A model generated the notes under the pieces. That model did not search any database, had not been told where the DNA came from, and worked only from the letters and a program-made list of their open reading frames with translations. The translations under genes and the position numbers were made by a program. A stretch of 64,000 bases of DNA from Billgrantia endophytica (GTDB lineage Bacteria; Pseudomonadota; Gammaproteobacteria; Pseudomonadales; Halomonadaceae), in NCBI RefSeq assembly GCF_002879615.1, contig NZ_PNRF01000027.1, positions 124,001 to 188,000 on the forward strand, written 5' to 3'. Positions 26,970-39,946 of the stretch are shown piece by piece; the first letter of the stretch is position 1, and each line of letters opens with the position of its first letter.

Positions 26970-28514
26970 ATGCAGCAACTGAATCCTTCCGAGATCAGCG
27001 ACATCATCAAGCAGCGTATCGAAAAGCTGGATGTCGCATCCGAAGCCCGTAATCAGGGCACCATCGTCAGCGTCTCCGACGGCATCGTGAAAATTCACGG
27101 CCTCGAGGATGCGATGTTCGGCGAAATGATCGAATTCCCCGGCAGTATCTACGGCATGGTACTCAACCTGGAGCGCGACTCCGTGGGTGCCGTGGTACTT
27201 GGCGACTACCTGCAGCTCGAAGAGGGCATGACCGCCAGCTGTACCGGTCGCATCCTCGAGGTGCCGGTCGGCCCCGAACTGATTGGCCGCGTCGTCGATC
27301 CGCTGGGCAACCCCATCGACGGCAAGGGCGATATCAGCGCCAAGATGACGGACGCGGTGGAAAAGGTCGCCCCGGGCGTCATCACTCGTCAGTCGGTCGA
27401 TGAGCCGATCCAGACCGGCCTCAAGTCGATCGACGCCATGGTGCCGATCGGCCGCGGCCAGCGTGAGCTGATCATCGGCGACCGCCAGATCGGTAAGTCG
27501 GCGATCGCCGTCGACGCCATCATCAACCAGAAGGGCAAGGGCGTCACCTGTATCTACGTCGCCATCGGTCAGAAGCAGTCGACCATTGCCAACGTGGTGC
27601 GCAAGCTCGAAGAACATGGCGCCATGGATCACACCATCGTGGTTGCCGCCGGCGCTGCCGATCCGGCCCCGATGCAGTTCCTGGCTCCCTATGCCGGCTG
27701 CACCATGGGAGAGTACTTCCGCGACCGTGGCGAAGACGCCCTGATCGTCTATGACGATCTGACCAAGCAGGCGTGGGCCTACCGTCAGGTCTCCCTGCTG
27801 CTGCGTCGTCCGCCGGGCCGCGAAGCCTATCCGGGCGACGTCTTCTATCTCCACTCGCGCCTGCTCGAGCGTGCCGCTCGCGTCAATCCCGAGTACGTCG
27901 AGAAGTTCACCAACGGTGAAGTGAAGGGAAAGACCGGCTCGCTGACCGCGCTGCCGATCATCGAGACCCAGGGCGGCGACGTCTCGGCGTTCGTTCCGAC
28001 CAACGTGATCTCGATCACCGACGGTCAGATCTTCCTCGAGACCGACCTGTTCAACTCGGGTGTCCGCCCGGCCATCAATGCCGGTCTCTCGGTATCGCGG
28101 GTGGGGGGGGCGGCCCAGACCAAGATCATCAAGAAGCTGGGCGGCGGTGTGCGTCTGGCACTGGCCCAGTACCGCGAGCTGGCAGCCTTCTCGCAGTTCG
28201 CTTCCGACCTGGACGAAGCGACCCGCAAGCAGCTGGAGCACGGCCAGCGTGTCACCGAGCTGATGAAGCAGAAGCAGTATTCGCCGCTCTCCGTGGCCGA
28301 GATGGGGGTGTCCCTGTATGCCGCCAACGAAGGCTTCCTGGATGATGTCGATGTCAGCAAGGTCCTGGACTTCGAGCGTGCCCTGCACGACTACATGAAG
28401 TCCGAACATGCCGAGCTGCTCGACCAGATCAACCAGACTGGCGACTACAGCAAGGAGATCCAGGAAGGCTTGAAGTCGGGTCTCGAGAAGTTCAAGGCCA
28501 CTCAGAGCTGGTAA
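26970..28514 (+). CDS. atpA: F0F1 ATP synthase subunit alpha
   Basis: 514 residues, one of the two nucleotide-binding F1 subunits (non-catalytic sites). P-loop is GDRQIGKS (E. coli has GDRQTGKT). [20 protein letters not shown] with the family arginine follows, and [17 protein letters not shown] is intact. N-terminus [20 protein letters not shown] is typical. Spacing of 16 bases from atpH indicates cotranscription. Confidence 0.98.
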   Translation: MQQLNPSEISDIIKQRIEKLDVASEARNQGTIVSVSDGIVKIHGLEDAMFGEMIEFPGSIYGMVLNLERDSVGAVVLGDYLQLEEGMTASCTGRILEVPVGPELIGRVVDPLGNPIDGKGDISAKMTDAVEKVAPGVITRQSVDEPIQTGLKSIDAMVPIGRGQRELIIGDRQIGKSAIAVDAIINQKGKGVTCIYVAIGQKQSTIANVVRKLEEHGAMDHTIVVAAGAADPAPMQFLAPYAGCTMGEYFRDRGEDALIVYDDLTKQAWAYRQVSLLLRRPPGREAYPGDVFYLHSRLLERAARVNPEYVEKFTNGEVKGKTGSLTALPIIETQGGDVSAFVPTNVISITDGQIFLETDLFNSGVRPAINAGLSVSRVGGAAQTKIIKKLGGGVRLALAQYRELAAFSQFASDLDEATRKQLEHGQRVTELMKQKQYSPLSVAEMGVSLYAANEGFLDDVDVSKVLDFERALHDYMKSEHAELLDQINQTGDYSKEIQEGLKSGLEKFKATQSW

Positions 28515-28585
28515 ATGCCGCCGGCCCACCCCCTGGAGGGTGGGCCCTGGACATCTTCTGAGGGTCAAGAACGAGGTAGATCGCT

Positions 28586-30909
<2,324 letters not shown>

Positions 30910-30934
30910 GGCCGTCCACCAGGGGGACTTCGCT

Positions 30935-31363
30935 ATGGCGAACAGCTTCAAGTGCAACATCGTCAGCGCCGAAGAGGCGATCTTCTCGGGTGAAATCGAG
31001 CAGCTCGTCGCTTCCGGCATGATGGGCGACCTGGGCATCCTGCCCGGGCACGCCCCGCTGCTGACCGAGCTTCAGCCAGGTCCGATTCGGGTGATCCACG
31101 ACGGTGGCGCGGAAGAGAACTTCTACGTCTCCGGCGGCTTCCTGGAAGTGCAGCCGGACGTGGTCACCATCCTGGCCGATGCGGCTTCTCGGGCCGGCGA
31201 CCTCGACGAGGCCGCCGCCGAGGAGGCCCGTCAGCAGGCGCTGAAGGCATTCAATGACAAGTCCGCGGAGCTGGATTACACCCGTGCCGCCGCCGAGCTT
31301 GCCGAAGCCGTGGCCCAGCTGCGTACGATACAACAGCTGCGCAAGAAGGGCGGTAAGGGCTGA
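30935..31363 (+). CDS. atpC: F0F1 ATP synthase subunit epsilon
   Basis: 142 residues. The N-terminal beta-sandwich ([33 protein letters not shown]) and C-terminal helix pair ([20 protein letters not shown]) can inhibit ATP hydrolysis. It is the last gene of the operon, 25 bases after atpD, and is followed by a strong terminator. Confidence 0.96.
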   Translation: MANSFKCNIVSAEEAIFSGEIEQLVASGMMGDLGILPGHAPLLTELQPGPIRVIHDGGAEENFYVSGGFLEVQPDVVTILADAASRAGDLDEAAAEEARQQALKAFNDKSAELDYTRAAAELAEAVAQLRTIQQLRKKGGKG

Positions 31364-31381
31364 TTCTGGTCCTTGCCGTGT

Positions 31382-31416
31382 AAAACGCCCCTCGAACACT
31401 GTTCGAGGGGCGTTTT
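31382..31416 (+). terminator. Terminator of the atp operon
   Basis: A perfect 16-bp inverted repeat (31382-31397 with 31401-31416), three-base loop, with A-run before and T-run at the end, 18 bases after atpC. It is nearly symmetric and could act in both directions. Confidence 0.95.
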
Positions 31417-31422
31417 CGTCTC

Positions 31423-31431
31423 TGGTATGAT
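31423..31431 (+). promoter_or_regulatory. Extended -10 promoter of mgtE
   Basis: TGGTATGAT, an extended -10 element (TGn plus TATGAT), 86 bases before the mgtE start and directly after the atp terminator. No good -35 is visible, which extended -10 promoters tolerate. Confidence 0.45.
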
Positions 31432-31517
31432 GCGCCCATGGCGCCGGGTCGCTCCCGAACCGCCCTCATACGCCCCGTGATAGTCATCGTCTTTCGTGGC
31501 GGCGCCAGGAGATGCCC

Positions 31518-32891
31518 ATGTCACTGAATGAAACTCTGCAGGATCAGAAGGACACTCTGCTGGAGGCGCTCCACAATGAGGAGAATGAGCGCCTCGACGA
31601 GTTGCTGCCGGAACTGCGTGCCGCCGATCTGGCGGAAATACTCGAGGAAATTGTCGAGGAGGAAGCCAATATCCCCCTCGTGCTGAGGCTGCTGGACTGC
31701 CTCCCCATCGAGCGTCGTGCCAATGTTCTCGGCTACCTGCCGGGGGATGAGCAGCTGGAGATCGCCGAGGCCATCTCCGACGACATGCTGCTTTCGATAC
31801 TCGAGGAAATGGGGTCGGATGAGCGGGCCGACCTGTTCAATCTGCTGGGTGAAGACAGACGCGAAACCTTGTTGCGTCGCATGGCACGTCAGGAACGGGA
31901 GGATCTCAAGCGCCTGGCGAGCTACGAGGAGGGCACCGCCGGGGCGATCATGACCTCGGACTACGTGGCGATTCCCAGCGGCATGACGGTATCCCAGGCG
32001 ATGATGCGGGTGCGCCAGACCGCTCCGGACGCCGAGACCGTCTATCAGCTTTATATCATCGATTCGGATGGTCGACTGGCGGGCACCATGTCGCTGCGTC
32101 AACTGATGGTGGCAAGGCCCGGGGCACAGGTCGATGATTTGATGATCAAGGACGTGATCAGCACCCAGGTGGACGAGGAGCAGGAAGAGGTCGCCCGACT
32201 GATATCCCGTTATGACCTGCTGGCCATGCCGGTCACCGACCACGATGAGCGGCTGGTGGGCATAGTGACACACGATGATGCCATGGACGTGGCGGAATCC
32301 GAGGCGACCGAGGATTTCCACAAGGGGATGTCCATCGGCCAGCTGGAGGATGGGGTCAGCCGGGTCCCGATCTGGAGTCTCTATCGCAAGCGGGTGACCT
32401 GGCTGGTACTACTGGTTTTTGCCAACCTCTTTTCCGGTGCCGGCATCGCCTATTTCGAGGACACCATCGCTGCCCAGGTGGCGCTGGTGTTCTTCCTGCC
32501 GTTGTTGATTGGCAGTGGTGGCAATGCCGGAGCTCAGGCCGCCACCCTGATGGTGCGTGGTATGGCCACCGGCGACGTGGGGGTAAAGGACTGGAGCAAG
32601 CTGCTCGGTCGTGAGCTCCTGGTGGCGGGAGCCCTGGGACTGACCATGGCGCTGGCCGTGGCACCCATCGGTGTGATGCGTGGCGGTGAGGCGGTCGCCA
32701 TGGTGGTGGCCATGAGCATGGTGACGATCGTACTGTTCGGCAGTCTGCTGGGAATGTGCCTGCCGTTCGTGCTCAACCGGGTGGGCTGGGACCCGGCTAC
32801 TGCCTCGGCGCCGCTGGTGACGACCGTCATCGATGCCTGCGGCGTGGTGATCTATTTCAGCATCGCAACGGCGATACTGACGGGACTTTGA
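31518..32891 (+). CDS. mgtE: Magnesium transporter MgtE
   Basis: 457 residues. The N-terminal superhelical domain (ENERLDELLPELRAADLAEI) is followed by two CBS domains (from about 140; GTAGAIMTSDYVAIPSGMTV, AMPVTDHDERLVGIVTHDDA) that sense Mg2+. Five C-terminal spans form the channel, with the selectivity region GSGGNAGAQAATLMVRGMA. AGGAG six bases before ATG 31518 favours this start over ATG 31512. Known MgtE proteins gate shut at high internal Mg2+ and can carry Co2+. Confidence 0.93.
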   Translation: MSLNETLQDQKDTLLEALHNEENERLDELLPELRAADLAEILEEIVEEEANIPLVLRLLDCLPIERRANVLGYLPGDEQLEIAEAISDDMLLSILEEMGSDERADLFNLLGEDRRETLLRRMARQEREDLKRLASYEEGTAGAIMTSDYVAIPSGMTVSQAMMRVRQTAPDAETVYQLYIIDSDGRLAGTMSLRQLMVARPGAQVDDLMIKDVISTQVDEEQEEVARLISRYDLLAMPVTDHDERLVGIVTHDDAMDVAESEATEDFHKGMSIGQLEDGVSRVPIWSLYRKRVTWLVLLVFANLFSGAGIAYFEDTIAAQVALVFFLPLLIGSGGNAGAQAATLMVRGMATGDVGVKDWSKLLGRELLVAGALGLTMALAVAPIGVMRGGEAVAMVVAMSMVTIVLFGSLLGMCLPFVLNRVGWDPATASAPLVTTVIDACGVVIYFSIATAILTGL

Positions 32892-32952
32892 TCGCTCTTT
32901 GGCTGTCGGACCCTGGAAAGCGTTACGGTTCGCCCTGGTACGGTGCCGGTTG

Positions 32953-33066
32953 TCACTTCCTGTCCTTGAGCCATGAGCGAATCACCACAACCAGGATGAC
33001 CGACAGCAGAATGGAGAAGGGAATGGCGATGAGCAGGACGGCAGGCTTGATCATCTCTGCGGCCAT
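32953..33066 (-). CDS. Small single-span membrane protein, 37 residues
   Basis: From ATG 33066, MAAEMIKPAVLLIAIPFSIL begins a protein with one hydrophobic span and a basic end (RSWLKDRK), so it should sit in the inner membrane with the C-terminus inside. AAGGAG five bases upstream is a near-perfect ribosome-binding site and decides this start over a longer frame to 33156. The family is unknown to me. It lies convergent with mgtE and upstream of nothing on its strand; a function tied to mgtE cannot be shown. Confidence 0.6.
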   Translation of the reverse strand: MAAEMIKPAVLLIAIPFSILLSVILVVVIRSWLKDRK

Positions 33067-33152
33067 GGGGTCTCCTTCGAAAGTGACTGGCGGGGGAAGC
33101 ATACCCTCCGGGATCGATGCCAGGGTGTCAACTGCTGGGGCTACCAGCCGGA

Positions 33153-34319
33153 TCAACCCAGGGCTTTCTCCGCTTCGACCCCGCCCAGCCAGGGCAGGTC
33201 GCTCGCCCGTTCAGCAAGACGTTCGGGAAGCCGGGCTGCCACCGACGTCTCCAGCGCTTCGTCGACGAATACCACCACGGTAATCTTCCCGTCCAGGTAG
33301 TGAAGCCGATAACCCACGACGTGTGGCCAGCAGGCCAGCGGCGACCAGCGCTCTGCCAGAGCCTGTTCCACTTCGGGACGCAGCGGCAGGCCGGGGAAAC
33401 GGCTGGGGTCGCCTTCGCCCTCATCGTTCTCCGGGTCGATATGGAAGGTGACGTCGCTGAGAGCGGGGTAGCTTCGGCGCAGGCGTCGACTGACCTCATT
33501 GCCGATCTCATGGGCCTCCGACACGCTGATTCGCGATGCCACCACGACATGCAGGTCGACCATTGCCCGGCCGGCGGATTGACGGGTACGCAGGTCATGC
33601 ACCCCTTCTACGCCGGGCACGCTGCAGGCCATCTCGTGCATCTGCTGCTGCGCGTCTTTCGGCAGGGCGGTATCGACCAGTTCCCGTGCCGACTCCCAGA
33701 GCAGATCCCAACCCACCTTGCCGACCAGCAGGCCGACGATGACCGCGGCAACGGCATCCAGCCAGCCGGCACCGAACTGGGCACCAAGCAGCGCAACCAG
33801 CACCACGGCGGTGGAAAGCACGTCAGAACGGGAATGCCAGGCATTGGCCTCGAGCAGGCGAGATTGCACCCGTTTGGCCACTCGCATGGTGTAGCGGAAC
33901 AGGGCTTCCTTGATGAGCAGGGCGGCCAGGGCCAGCAGCATGGCCCAGATGCCGGGCGCCGGGATCTGGGTGCCGGTGAGCAGGCGTTGCAGGCTGGACC
34001 AGGCGATGGCCCCGGCCACGAAGATCAGCACGCTGCCCAGCAGCAGAGTGGCCAGGGTCTCGATGCGTCCATGGCCATAGTGGTGATCGTGGTCCGGTCC
34101 CTGGCGACCGTAATGGGTGGCGGCCAGCACGAAACCATCGGTAATGAGGTCCGAGAAGGAGTGAACACCATCGGCTACCAGCGCCGCGGAACCGACCAGC
34201 GAGCCCATGATGACCTTGGCGAAGCCCAGCATCCCATCCAACCAGACGGCGATATAGGTCGCCCGCTTGGCCTGCCGGGTCTGGTCGTTGACGGACATCG
34301 TGTTCACGGGTTGCTCCAT
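33153..34319 (-). CDS. Cation diffusion facilitator family transporter (FieF/CzcD-like)
   Basis: About 388 residues from ATG 34319. It is an inner-membrane divalent-cation/proton antiporter. Metal-site residues are visible in ADGVHSFSDLITDG (helix 2) and AWHSRSDVLSTAVVLVALLG (helix 5). A His-rich loop PDHDHHYGHGRIETLATLLL sits between spans. The cytoplasmic C-terminal domain (HEMACSVPGVEGVHDLRTRQ) is longer than in E. coli FieF (about 300 residues), with some 80 extra residues. The start is uncertain because no strong ribosome-binding site is seen; ATG 34298 is an alternative. Zn2+ or Fe2+ are likely substrates, not proven. Confidence 0.85.
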   Translation of the reverse strand: MEQPVNTMSVNDQTRQAKRATYIAVWLDGMLGFAKVIMGSLVGSAALVADGVHSFSDLITDGFVLAATHYGRQGPDHDHHYGHGRIETLATLLLGSVLIFVAGAIAWSSLQRLLTGTQIPAPGIWAMLLALAALLIKEALFRYTMRVAKRVQSRLLEANAWHSRSDVLSTAVVLVALLGAQFGAGWLDAVAAVIVGLLVGKVGWDLLWESARELVDTALPKDAQQQMHEMACSVPGVEGVHDLRTRQSAGRAMVDLHVVVASRISVSEAHEIGNEVSRRLRRSYPALSDVTFHIDPENDEGEGDPSRFPGLPLRPEVEQALAERWSPLACWPHVVGYRLHYLDGKITVVVFVDEALETSVAARLPERLAERASDLPWLGGVEAEKALG

Positions 34320-34631
34320 CTTGTCTGCAGAGCCGGGAGGTGAAATATATCGCAACAAGCTGTGAGCCTCATGACAGCATCGAAGAAACCGTCCCCTCAT
34401 GGAGTTTCGCACTCCCGCTACGTCAGGTGAAGCCACCTGACGGATAGACACTGCTTGACCGGGCCCAGGTAGAGAATCCGGTCTATCTCCGGTAGTGACT
34501 GAAACTGACATCGTAACGCAGCGGACAAGTCACATCCGGGCGTGTATCCTTTTCGCGTCCGCCGATATGCATCGTTGTCAATCGACCGTTACCGACACGG
34601 CAGTGCTCTTCGCTGTCAGAGGATCGCCACA

Positions 34632-35444
34632 ATGGATTGGCTACAGATCGTTTTTCTCTCCCTCATCCAGGGTCTGACCGAATTCCTGCCGGTTTCAAGC
34701 TCGGCGCACCTGATTCTGGTGCCGGTGTTCACCGGCTGGAACGATCAGGGTCTGGTGTTCGATGTCGCGGTACACCTCGGTAGCCTGCTGGCGGTCATCC
34801 TCTATTTTCGCCATGAACTGGTTCGGATGAGCATCAGTTGGGCCGGTTCCTGGAGGGCTGGCTCCCTGATCGGAGCGCTCAGTGACCCGGACGCCCGGCT
34901 GGCCTGGTGGGTATTGCTGGCGACCATTCCGGTGTGTGTCATCGGCTTCATCTTCCACGATGCGATTGAATCGGGCATGCGTTCGCCAATCATCATCGGC
35001 CTGGGGTTGATCGGTTTCGGCTTGTTGCTGAGCTATGCTGACTGGCGCCGCCGTTCCGGCCGAAGTGAGTACCAGCTTACCTTGAAGGACGCATTACTGA
35101 TCGGCGGGGCCCAGGCGCTGGCCTTGATTCCCGGCACCTCACGCTCTGGTATCACCATCACGGCGGCGCTGCTGATGGGAATGAGCCGCGAGGGGGCGGC
35201 ACGCTTCTCCTTCCTGTTATCGATACCGGTCATCTCCCTGGCCGCCGGCCTGGAAATCGTTGGCCTGGTCAGCGAACCAGCCGCCATCGATTGGGCGGCA
35301 CTGTCCGCTGGGGTATTGTTGTCCGGCGTTAGTGCCTATCTCTGCATTCATTACTTTCTGGCGTTCATAAAACGGATCGGAATGCAGCCCTTCGTGGTCT
35401 ATCGCATCATTCTGGGTCTGTGGCTACTGTGGGTCTTCTGGTAG
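34632..35444 (+). CDS. uppP: Undecaprenyl-diphosphatase UppP (BacA)
   Basis: 270-residue multi-span enzyme recycling undecaprenyl diphosphate for cell-wall synthesis; excess gives bacitracin tolerance. Catalytic motifs are QGLTEFLPVSSSAHLILV near the N-terminus and ALALIPGTSRSGITITAALL in the second half. Start ATG 34632 (MDWLQIVFLSLIQG) agrees with the family. The gene lies next to apbE, 15 bases apart or slightly more depending on the apbE start, probably cotranscribed. Confidence 0.95.
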   Translation: MDWLQIVFLSLIQGLTEFLPVSSSAHLILVPVFTGWNDQGLVFDVAVHLGSLLAVILYFRHELVRMSISWAGSWRAGSLIGALSDPDARLAWWVLLATIPVCVIGFIFHDAIESGMRSPIIIGLGLIGFGLLLSYADWRRRSGRSEYQLTLKDALLIGGAQALALIPGTSRSGITITAALLMGMSREGAARFSFLLSIPVISLAAGLEIVGLVSEPAAIDWAALSAGVLLSGVSAYLCIHYFLAFIKRIGMQPFVVYRIILGLWLLWVFW

Positions 35445-35477
35445 CCGTGACGTTGCCTTATGGGAGTTTCCTTTGTC

Positions 35478-36548
35478 ATGAACCTGTTCTTTCGGCCTGC
35501 AGTGCTGGGCTCTTTGCTTCTGGGCATGCTGATGTCCGGCTGTTCGGAGAGTGAACGCCCTCTGGACTCACCGGTTCGCCTGGACGGTGCGATCTTCGGT
35601 TCCTTCTATCAGATCACCATTGTCGATCCGCTTACCCAGAGTGAAGCCAACCGGCTCGAAGAAGGCGTTATCGAAGTGCTCGAGGACGTTGACGCTGCCA
35701 TGTCGATCTACCGCGACGATTCGGAGCTGGTGGCCTTCAACCAGTCTCCGGTAGACGATTGGCAACCACTTTCCGATGAGTTGATCGAGGTCTTGGCCAT
35801 CAGCCAGTCGGTGGCCGATGCCAGCGATGGCGCCTTCGATGTCACGATTGGCAGTCTGGTCAACCTGTGGAGTTTCGGCTCCGAGGCGCAGCCCCGCGAA
35901 ACGCCGAATGAGAATGTGCTGGCCGAGCGCCTGGCCGAGGTGGGCCCGGACAGCATCGAACTGGATGAGAACGAACTCCAGGCCCGGAGGCTGCGGGATG
36001 TCTTCGTCGACCTGGGTGGCGTGGCCAAGGGGCATGCTACGGACCGAGTGGCAGCCTATCTCACCGGTGAGGGCATCGAGCACTACATGGTCAACCTGGG
36101 CGGCGACCTGATCGTTCGAGGTTACCGTGACCGCGAGGGCCAGCCCTGGCGCATCGGTATCGAGGCACCCCTGGATGATCGCCAGGAAGCGACCCATATC
36201 CTGCCGTTGCACGATATTTCGGTGGCTTCTTCCGGTGACTACCGCAACTATTTCGAAGTGGATGGCCAGCGCTACTCGCATACCATCGACCCGCGTACCG
36301 GTCGACCTATCGAACACCGCCTGGCTTCCGTGACCGTGGCCCATCCCTCCAACGCCTGGGCGGACGCCTGGGCCACGGCGATGATGGTGCTGGGTGATGA
36401 AGCAGGCCTGGCCCTGGCCCGACGGCAGGACCTCAAGGTGTTGATACTGATACGCGAGGATACGGGGTGGACAAGCGTGGTCTCGCCCGCCTTTGCCGAC
36501 CACTTCGGTGAATCGGTGATGGAAGAGCTCGGGCTCGAGGTCCAGTGA
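35478..36548 (+). CDS. apbE: FAD:protein FMN transferase ApbE (lipoprotein)
   Basis: About 356 residues. It covalently attaches FMN to proteins such as NqrB/NqrC or RnfG. A lipoprotein signal ends LLGMLMSGCSES with lipobox MSGC. The catalytic domain has GSFYQITIVD, the FVDLGGVAKGHATDR flavin/metal motif, YSHTIDPRTGRPIEH and NAWADAWATAMMVLG. ATG 35478 gives the tidier signal peptide, with GGGAG 11 bases upstream; ATG 35460 is possible. No nqr or rnf genes are in the window. Confidence 0.93.
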   Translation: MNLFFRPAVLGSLLLGMLMSGCSESERPLDSPVRLDGAIFGSFYQITIVDPLTQSEANRLEEGVIEVLEDVDAAMSIYRDDSELVAFNQSPVDDWQPLSDELIEVLAISQSVADASDGAFDVTIGSLVNLWSFGSEAQPRETPNENVLAERLAEVGPDSIELDENELQARRLRDVFVDLGGVAKGHATDRVAAYLTGEGIEHYMVNLGGDLIVRGYRDREGQPWRIGIEAPLDDRQEATHILPLHDISVASSGDYRNYFEVDGQRYSHTIDPRTGRPIEHRLASVTVAHPSNAWADAWATAMMVLGDEAGLALARRQDLKVLILIREDTGWTSVVSPAFADHFGESVMEELGLEVQ

Positions 36549-36639
36549 GATGTAATGAGTGAAATCCAGTCTCGGCTCGGGCTGACGAACCTATTAGACT
36601 GTAACGACAAGCGAAAAAAGACCAAGGACAAAAGGAGTC

Positions 36640-38010
36640 ATGATGTCCCTCGATGTGGTGATTCTGGCCGCCGGGCAAGGAACGCGGATGCGCTCGGACC
36701 TGCCCAAGGTGTTGCACCGCCTGGCCGGCAAGTCGATGGTGCGCCATGTGCTCGATACGGCCCAGGGGCTCGAGGCAGACAGATTGCATGTGGTGGTGGG
36801 CCACGGGGCGGACCGTGTAAGGGAAGCGCTGGGTGATTATCCGGTGCGCTTTGCCCTGCAGGCCGAGCAGAAGGGCACCGGACACGCTGTTGCGCAAACC
36901 CTCGATTCACTGGGCCGGGGCAAGGTCCTGGTGCTCTATGGCGATGTGCCATTGATCCGTCGCGAAACCTTGTCCAAGCTGCTGGCAGAGGTCAGCGAGT
37001 CACGCATGGCGCTGCTCACCGTGACCCTGGACGATCCCGGCGGATATGGCCGAATTCTGCGTGATGACGATGGCGATGTGGTGGCCATCGTCGAGCAGAA
37101 GGACGCCAGCGAAAGCGAACTCGGCATTGACGAATGCAACACCGGCATCATGGCCATGACGGCTTCGCAACTGCAGCGCTGGTTGCCTCGGCTGTCCGCG
37201 GACAATGCCCAGGGCGAGTACTACCTGACCGATGTGATCGCCATGGCTGCCGGCGAGGGTGTGGCGATCGCTACCGCCCACCCCTCTCACGCCCTGGAAG
37301 TGGAGGGGATCAACGACCGTGTGCAGATGGCCAGGCTCGAACGCGCCCACCAGGCAAGAATCGCCGAGCAATTGATGGCCCGGGGTGTCGCGCTGCTCGA
37401 CCCGGCACGCTTCGACGTCCGCGGCAACCTGACCTGTGGCCACGACGTCGAGATCGATGTGGGCTGCGTCTTCGAAGGTGACGTCGAGCTGGGCGTGGGA
37501 GTGCGCATCGGCGCCCACTGCGTGATCCGTGACAGCCATATCGGTGCCGGTTCGGTGATCGAGCCCCACAGCATGATCGACGGTGCCGTGGCGGCAGGGC
37601 GAAATCGCATCGGACCCTTTGCCCGGCTGCGGCCGGGCTCGCGGCTGGCGGTGGGGGCCAAGGTGGGCAATTTCGTCGAGACCAAGAACGTCGAGGTGGG
37701 AGAGGGCAGCAAGATCAATCACCTCAGCTACGTGGGCGATGCCCGCCTGGGGCGTGACGTGAACGTGGGCGCCGGTACCATTACCTGTAACTATGACGGT
37801 GCCAACAAGCACTGTACCGAGATCGGCGATAACGCCTTCATCGGTTCCAACACTGCCCTGGTGGCACCGGTCAGTATCGGTAGCGGTGCTACCGTGGGGG
37901 CTGGGTCGACGATCAACAAGGATGTGGCCGACAACGCACTGGCCGTTTCCCGGGGGCGGCAGATCAACAAGACCGACTGGTCTCGACCGAACAAGAAAAC
38001 CGACCATTGA
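36640..38010 (+). CDS. glmU: Bifunctional GlmU: N-acetylglucosamine-1-P uridyltransferase / glucosamine-1-P acetyltransferase
   Basis: 456 residues making UDP-GlcNAc for peptidoglycan and LPS. The N-terminal uridyltransferase has [20 protein letters not shown] and LYGDVPLI. The C-terminal left-handed beta-helix has repeated hexapeptides ([20 protein letters not shown]) and the acetyltransferase NYDGANKH with catalytic His. Start is ATG 36640 (or 36643) after AAAGGAGTC. glmS follows after 25 bases, forming a glmUS operon. Confidence 0.97.
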   Translation: MMSLDVVILAAGQGTRMRSDLPKVLHRLAGKSMVRHVLDTAQGLEADRLHVVVGHGADRVREALGDYPVRFALQAEQKGTGHAVAQTLDSLGRGKVLVLYGDVPLIRRETLSKLLAEVSESRMALLTVTLDDPGGYGRILRDDDGDVVAIVEQKDASESELGIDECNTGIMAMTASQLQRWLPRLSADNAQGEYYLTDVIAMAAGEGVAIATAHPSHALEVEGINDRVQMARLERAHQARIAEQLMARGVALLDPARFDVRGNLTCGHDVEIDVGCVFEGDVELGVGVRIGAHCVIRDSHIGAGSVIEPHSMIDGAVAAGRNRIGPFARLRPGSRLAVGAKVGNFVETKNVEVGEGSKINHLSYVGDARLGRDVNVGAGTITCNYDGANKHCTEIGDNAFIGSNTALVAPVSIGSGATVGAGSTINKDVADNALAVSRGRQINKTDWSRPNKKTDH

Positions 38011-38035
38011 GCCGAGATTACTGAGGGAATCGTCC

Positions 38036-39868
38036 ATGTGTGGAATCGTTGGCGCCGTTGCCCAGCGCAATGTGCAAGGCATCCTGCTCGAGGGACTCAA
38101 ACGCCTGGAATATCGGGGCTATGATTCGGCCGGCATGGCTGTGCTCTCGTCGGGGAGACTGCAGCGATGCCGAGCCCTGGGCAAGGTGGCCGCTCTCGAG
38201 GCGCGGCTCGAGAGCGAACCGCTTGAGGGAAGCTGCGGCATCGCCCACACCCGCTGGGCCACCCATGGCAAGCCCAGTGAAGCCAATGCACACCCTCATC
38301 ATTCGGGTGAGCGGCTGGCCGTGGTGCACAACGGTATCATCGAGAATCACGAGACACTTCGCGACGACCTCCGCGATATCGGCTACGAGTTCGAGTCACA
38401 AACCGATACCGAAGTCGTCGCACACCTCATGGACCGGGAATACCGAAAGGGCGATGGACTGCTGGTCGCGGCCCGGCGGGTGCTGGCTAAACTGGAAGGC
38501 GCCTATGCCCTGGCCGTGATGCATGCCGATGAGCCCGATGTGATCATCGGAGCCCGCAAGGGGAGCCCGCTGGTGGTGGGAGTGGGGATCGACGAGGCCT
38601 TCCTGGGCTCTGACCCCCTTGCATTGCTGCAGGTCACCGATCGCTTCATCTATCTGCAGGAAGGCGACGTGGTGCGTCTTTCCAAGGGTGGTGTCATCGA
38701 GGTGTTCGACGACAATGGCCAGCCCGTCGAGTACACCGTCCATACGTTCGAGCACGGCGACGGGGTGGCCAGCAAGGGCGACTACCGCCACTTCATGCTC
38801 AAGGAGATCTTCGAGCAGCCAGCGGTCATCGCCGCGGCCCTGGAGGGGCGGCTGGGTGAACATAGCGTACTGGTGGAAAGCTTCGGTCCCGAGGCCGAAG
38901 CCCTGTTCGCACGCGTACAGCAGATCCATATCGTGGCTTGTGGTACCAGTTTTCATGCCGGCATGGTGGCGCGCTATTGGCTGGAGCGCTACGCCGGCGT
39001 TCCGGTGCAGGTGGAGGTGGCGTCGGAGTATCGCTACCGGGCGGTGGTGGTACCTGAAAACACCCTGTTCGTGACGCTTTCCCAGTCCGGCGAGACTGCC
39101 GATACTCTAGCGGCGTTACGCTTTGCTCACGAACAGGGCTATCTGGGCAGCCTGGCGATCTGCAACGTTCCGGGCAGCTCGCTGGTGCGTGAATCCGACC
39201 TGACCCTGATGACCCAGGCTGGCCCCGAGATCGGTGTTGCCTCGACCAAGGCTTTTACCACGCAACTGGTCGGCCTGATGCTGCTGACCCTGGCGCTGGG
39301 CCGAGTCAGGGGGCTATCGAACGACACCCAGACGGAACTGGTTTCTGCGCTGCGTGGGCTGCCGCGTCTGGTCAGCCAGGTCCTGGCACTGGATGGTGGG
39401 ATCGAAGCGCTGTCGATGGCGTTTGCCGAGAAGCAGCATGCCCTGTTCCTGGGTCGTGGGGCGCATTTTCCCATTGCACTCGAGGGTGCACTGAAATTGA
39501 AGGAAATTTCCTATATCCATGCCGAAGCCTACCCGGCGGGTGAGTTGAAGCACGGCCCGCTGGCACTGGTGGACAGTGACATGCCGGTCATTTCAGTGGC
39601 GCCAAACAACGAATTGCTCGGCAAGTTGAAATCCAATCTGCAGGAAGTGCGGGCACGTGGTGGTGAATTGTTCGTTTTCGCCGATGAAAGTGTCGGCCTG
39701 GACGAGGAAGAGGGCGTCCGGGTGCTTCGGCTGCCGCATATTCATGACGCGCTGGCCCCGATTCTCTACACCATACCGCTACAACTGCTTAGCTATCACG
39801 TGGCTGTGCTCAAGGGAACCGACGTGGATCAGCCCCGTAACCTGGCCAAATCGGTTACCGTCGAGTGA
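38036..39868 (+). CDS. glmS: Glutamine--fructose-6-phosphate aminotransferase GlmS
   Basis: 610-residue enzyme making glucosamine-6-phosphate. Its N-terminal nucleophile is Cys2 ([14 protein letters not shown]). The glutaminase domain has [18 protein letters not shown]. Two SIS domains carry [30 protein letters not shown] and the C-terminal LAKSVTVE. Ribosome-binding site is GAGGGAA. It is the second gene after glmU. No ribozyme-type leader fits in the 25-base gap, so regulation differs from the Firmicutes glmS switch. Confidence 0.97.
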   Translation: MCGIVGAVAQRNVQGILLEGLKRLEYRGYDSAGMAVLSSGRLQRCRALGKVAALEARLESEPLEGSCGIAHTRWATHGKPSEANAHPHHSGERLAVVHNGIIENHETLRDDLRDIGYEFESQTDTEVVAHLMDREYRKGDGLLVAARRVLAKLEGAYALAVMHADEPDVIIGARKGSPLVVGVGIDEAFLGSDPLALLQVTDRFIYLQEGDVVRLSKGGVIEVFDDNGQPVEYTVHTFEHGDGVASKGDYRHFMLKEIFEQPAVIAAALEGRLGEHSVLVESFGPEAEALFARVQQIHIVACGTSFHAGMVARYWLERYAGVPVQVEVASEYRYRAVVVPENTLFVTLSQSGETADTLAALRFAHEQGYLGSLAICNVPGSSLVRESDLTLMTQAGPEIGVASTKAFTTQLVGLMLLTLALGRVRGLSNDTQTELVSALRGLPRLVSQVLALDGGIEALSMAFAEKQHALFLGRGAHFPIALEGALKLKEISYIHAEAYPAGELKHGPLALVDSDMPVISVAPNNELLGKLKSNLQEVRARGGELFVFADESVGLDEEEGVRVLRLPHIHDALAPILYTIPLQLLSYHVAVLKGTDVDQPRNLAKSVTVE

Positions 39869-39923
39869 GATCCGGGTCGGCATGGCGCATGGCTCGTCGC
39901 GTCGTATTCTCCCTGGACAGTTC

Positions 39924-39946
39924 GCTGAGCCCCGGCAGGGCTCAGC
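39924..39946. terminator. Possible bidirectional hairpin between glmS and the PAP2 gene
   Basis: A 9-bp perfect stem GCTGAGCCC/GGGCTCAGC with five-base loop between two convergent genes, overlapping the last codon of the minus-strand gene. It has no T-run, so efficiency is doubtful. Confidence 0.4.

Noticed and set aside
26943..28568. Minus-strand open frame of 541 codons antisense to atpA
   Set aside because: Shadow frame; atpA on the other strand is certain.
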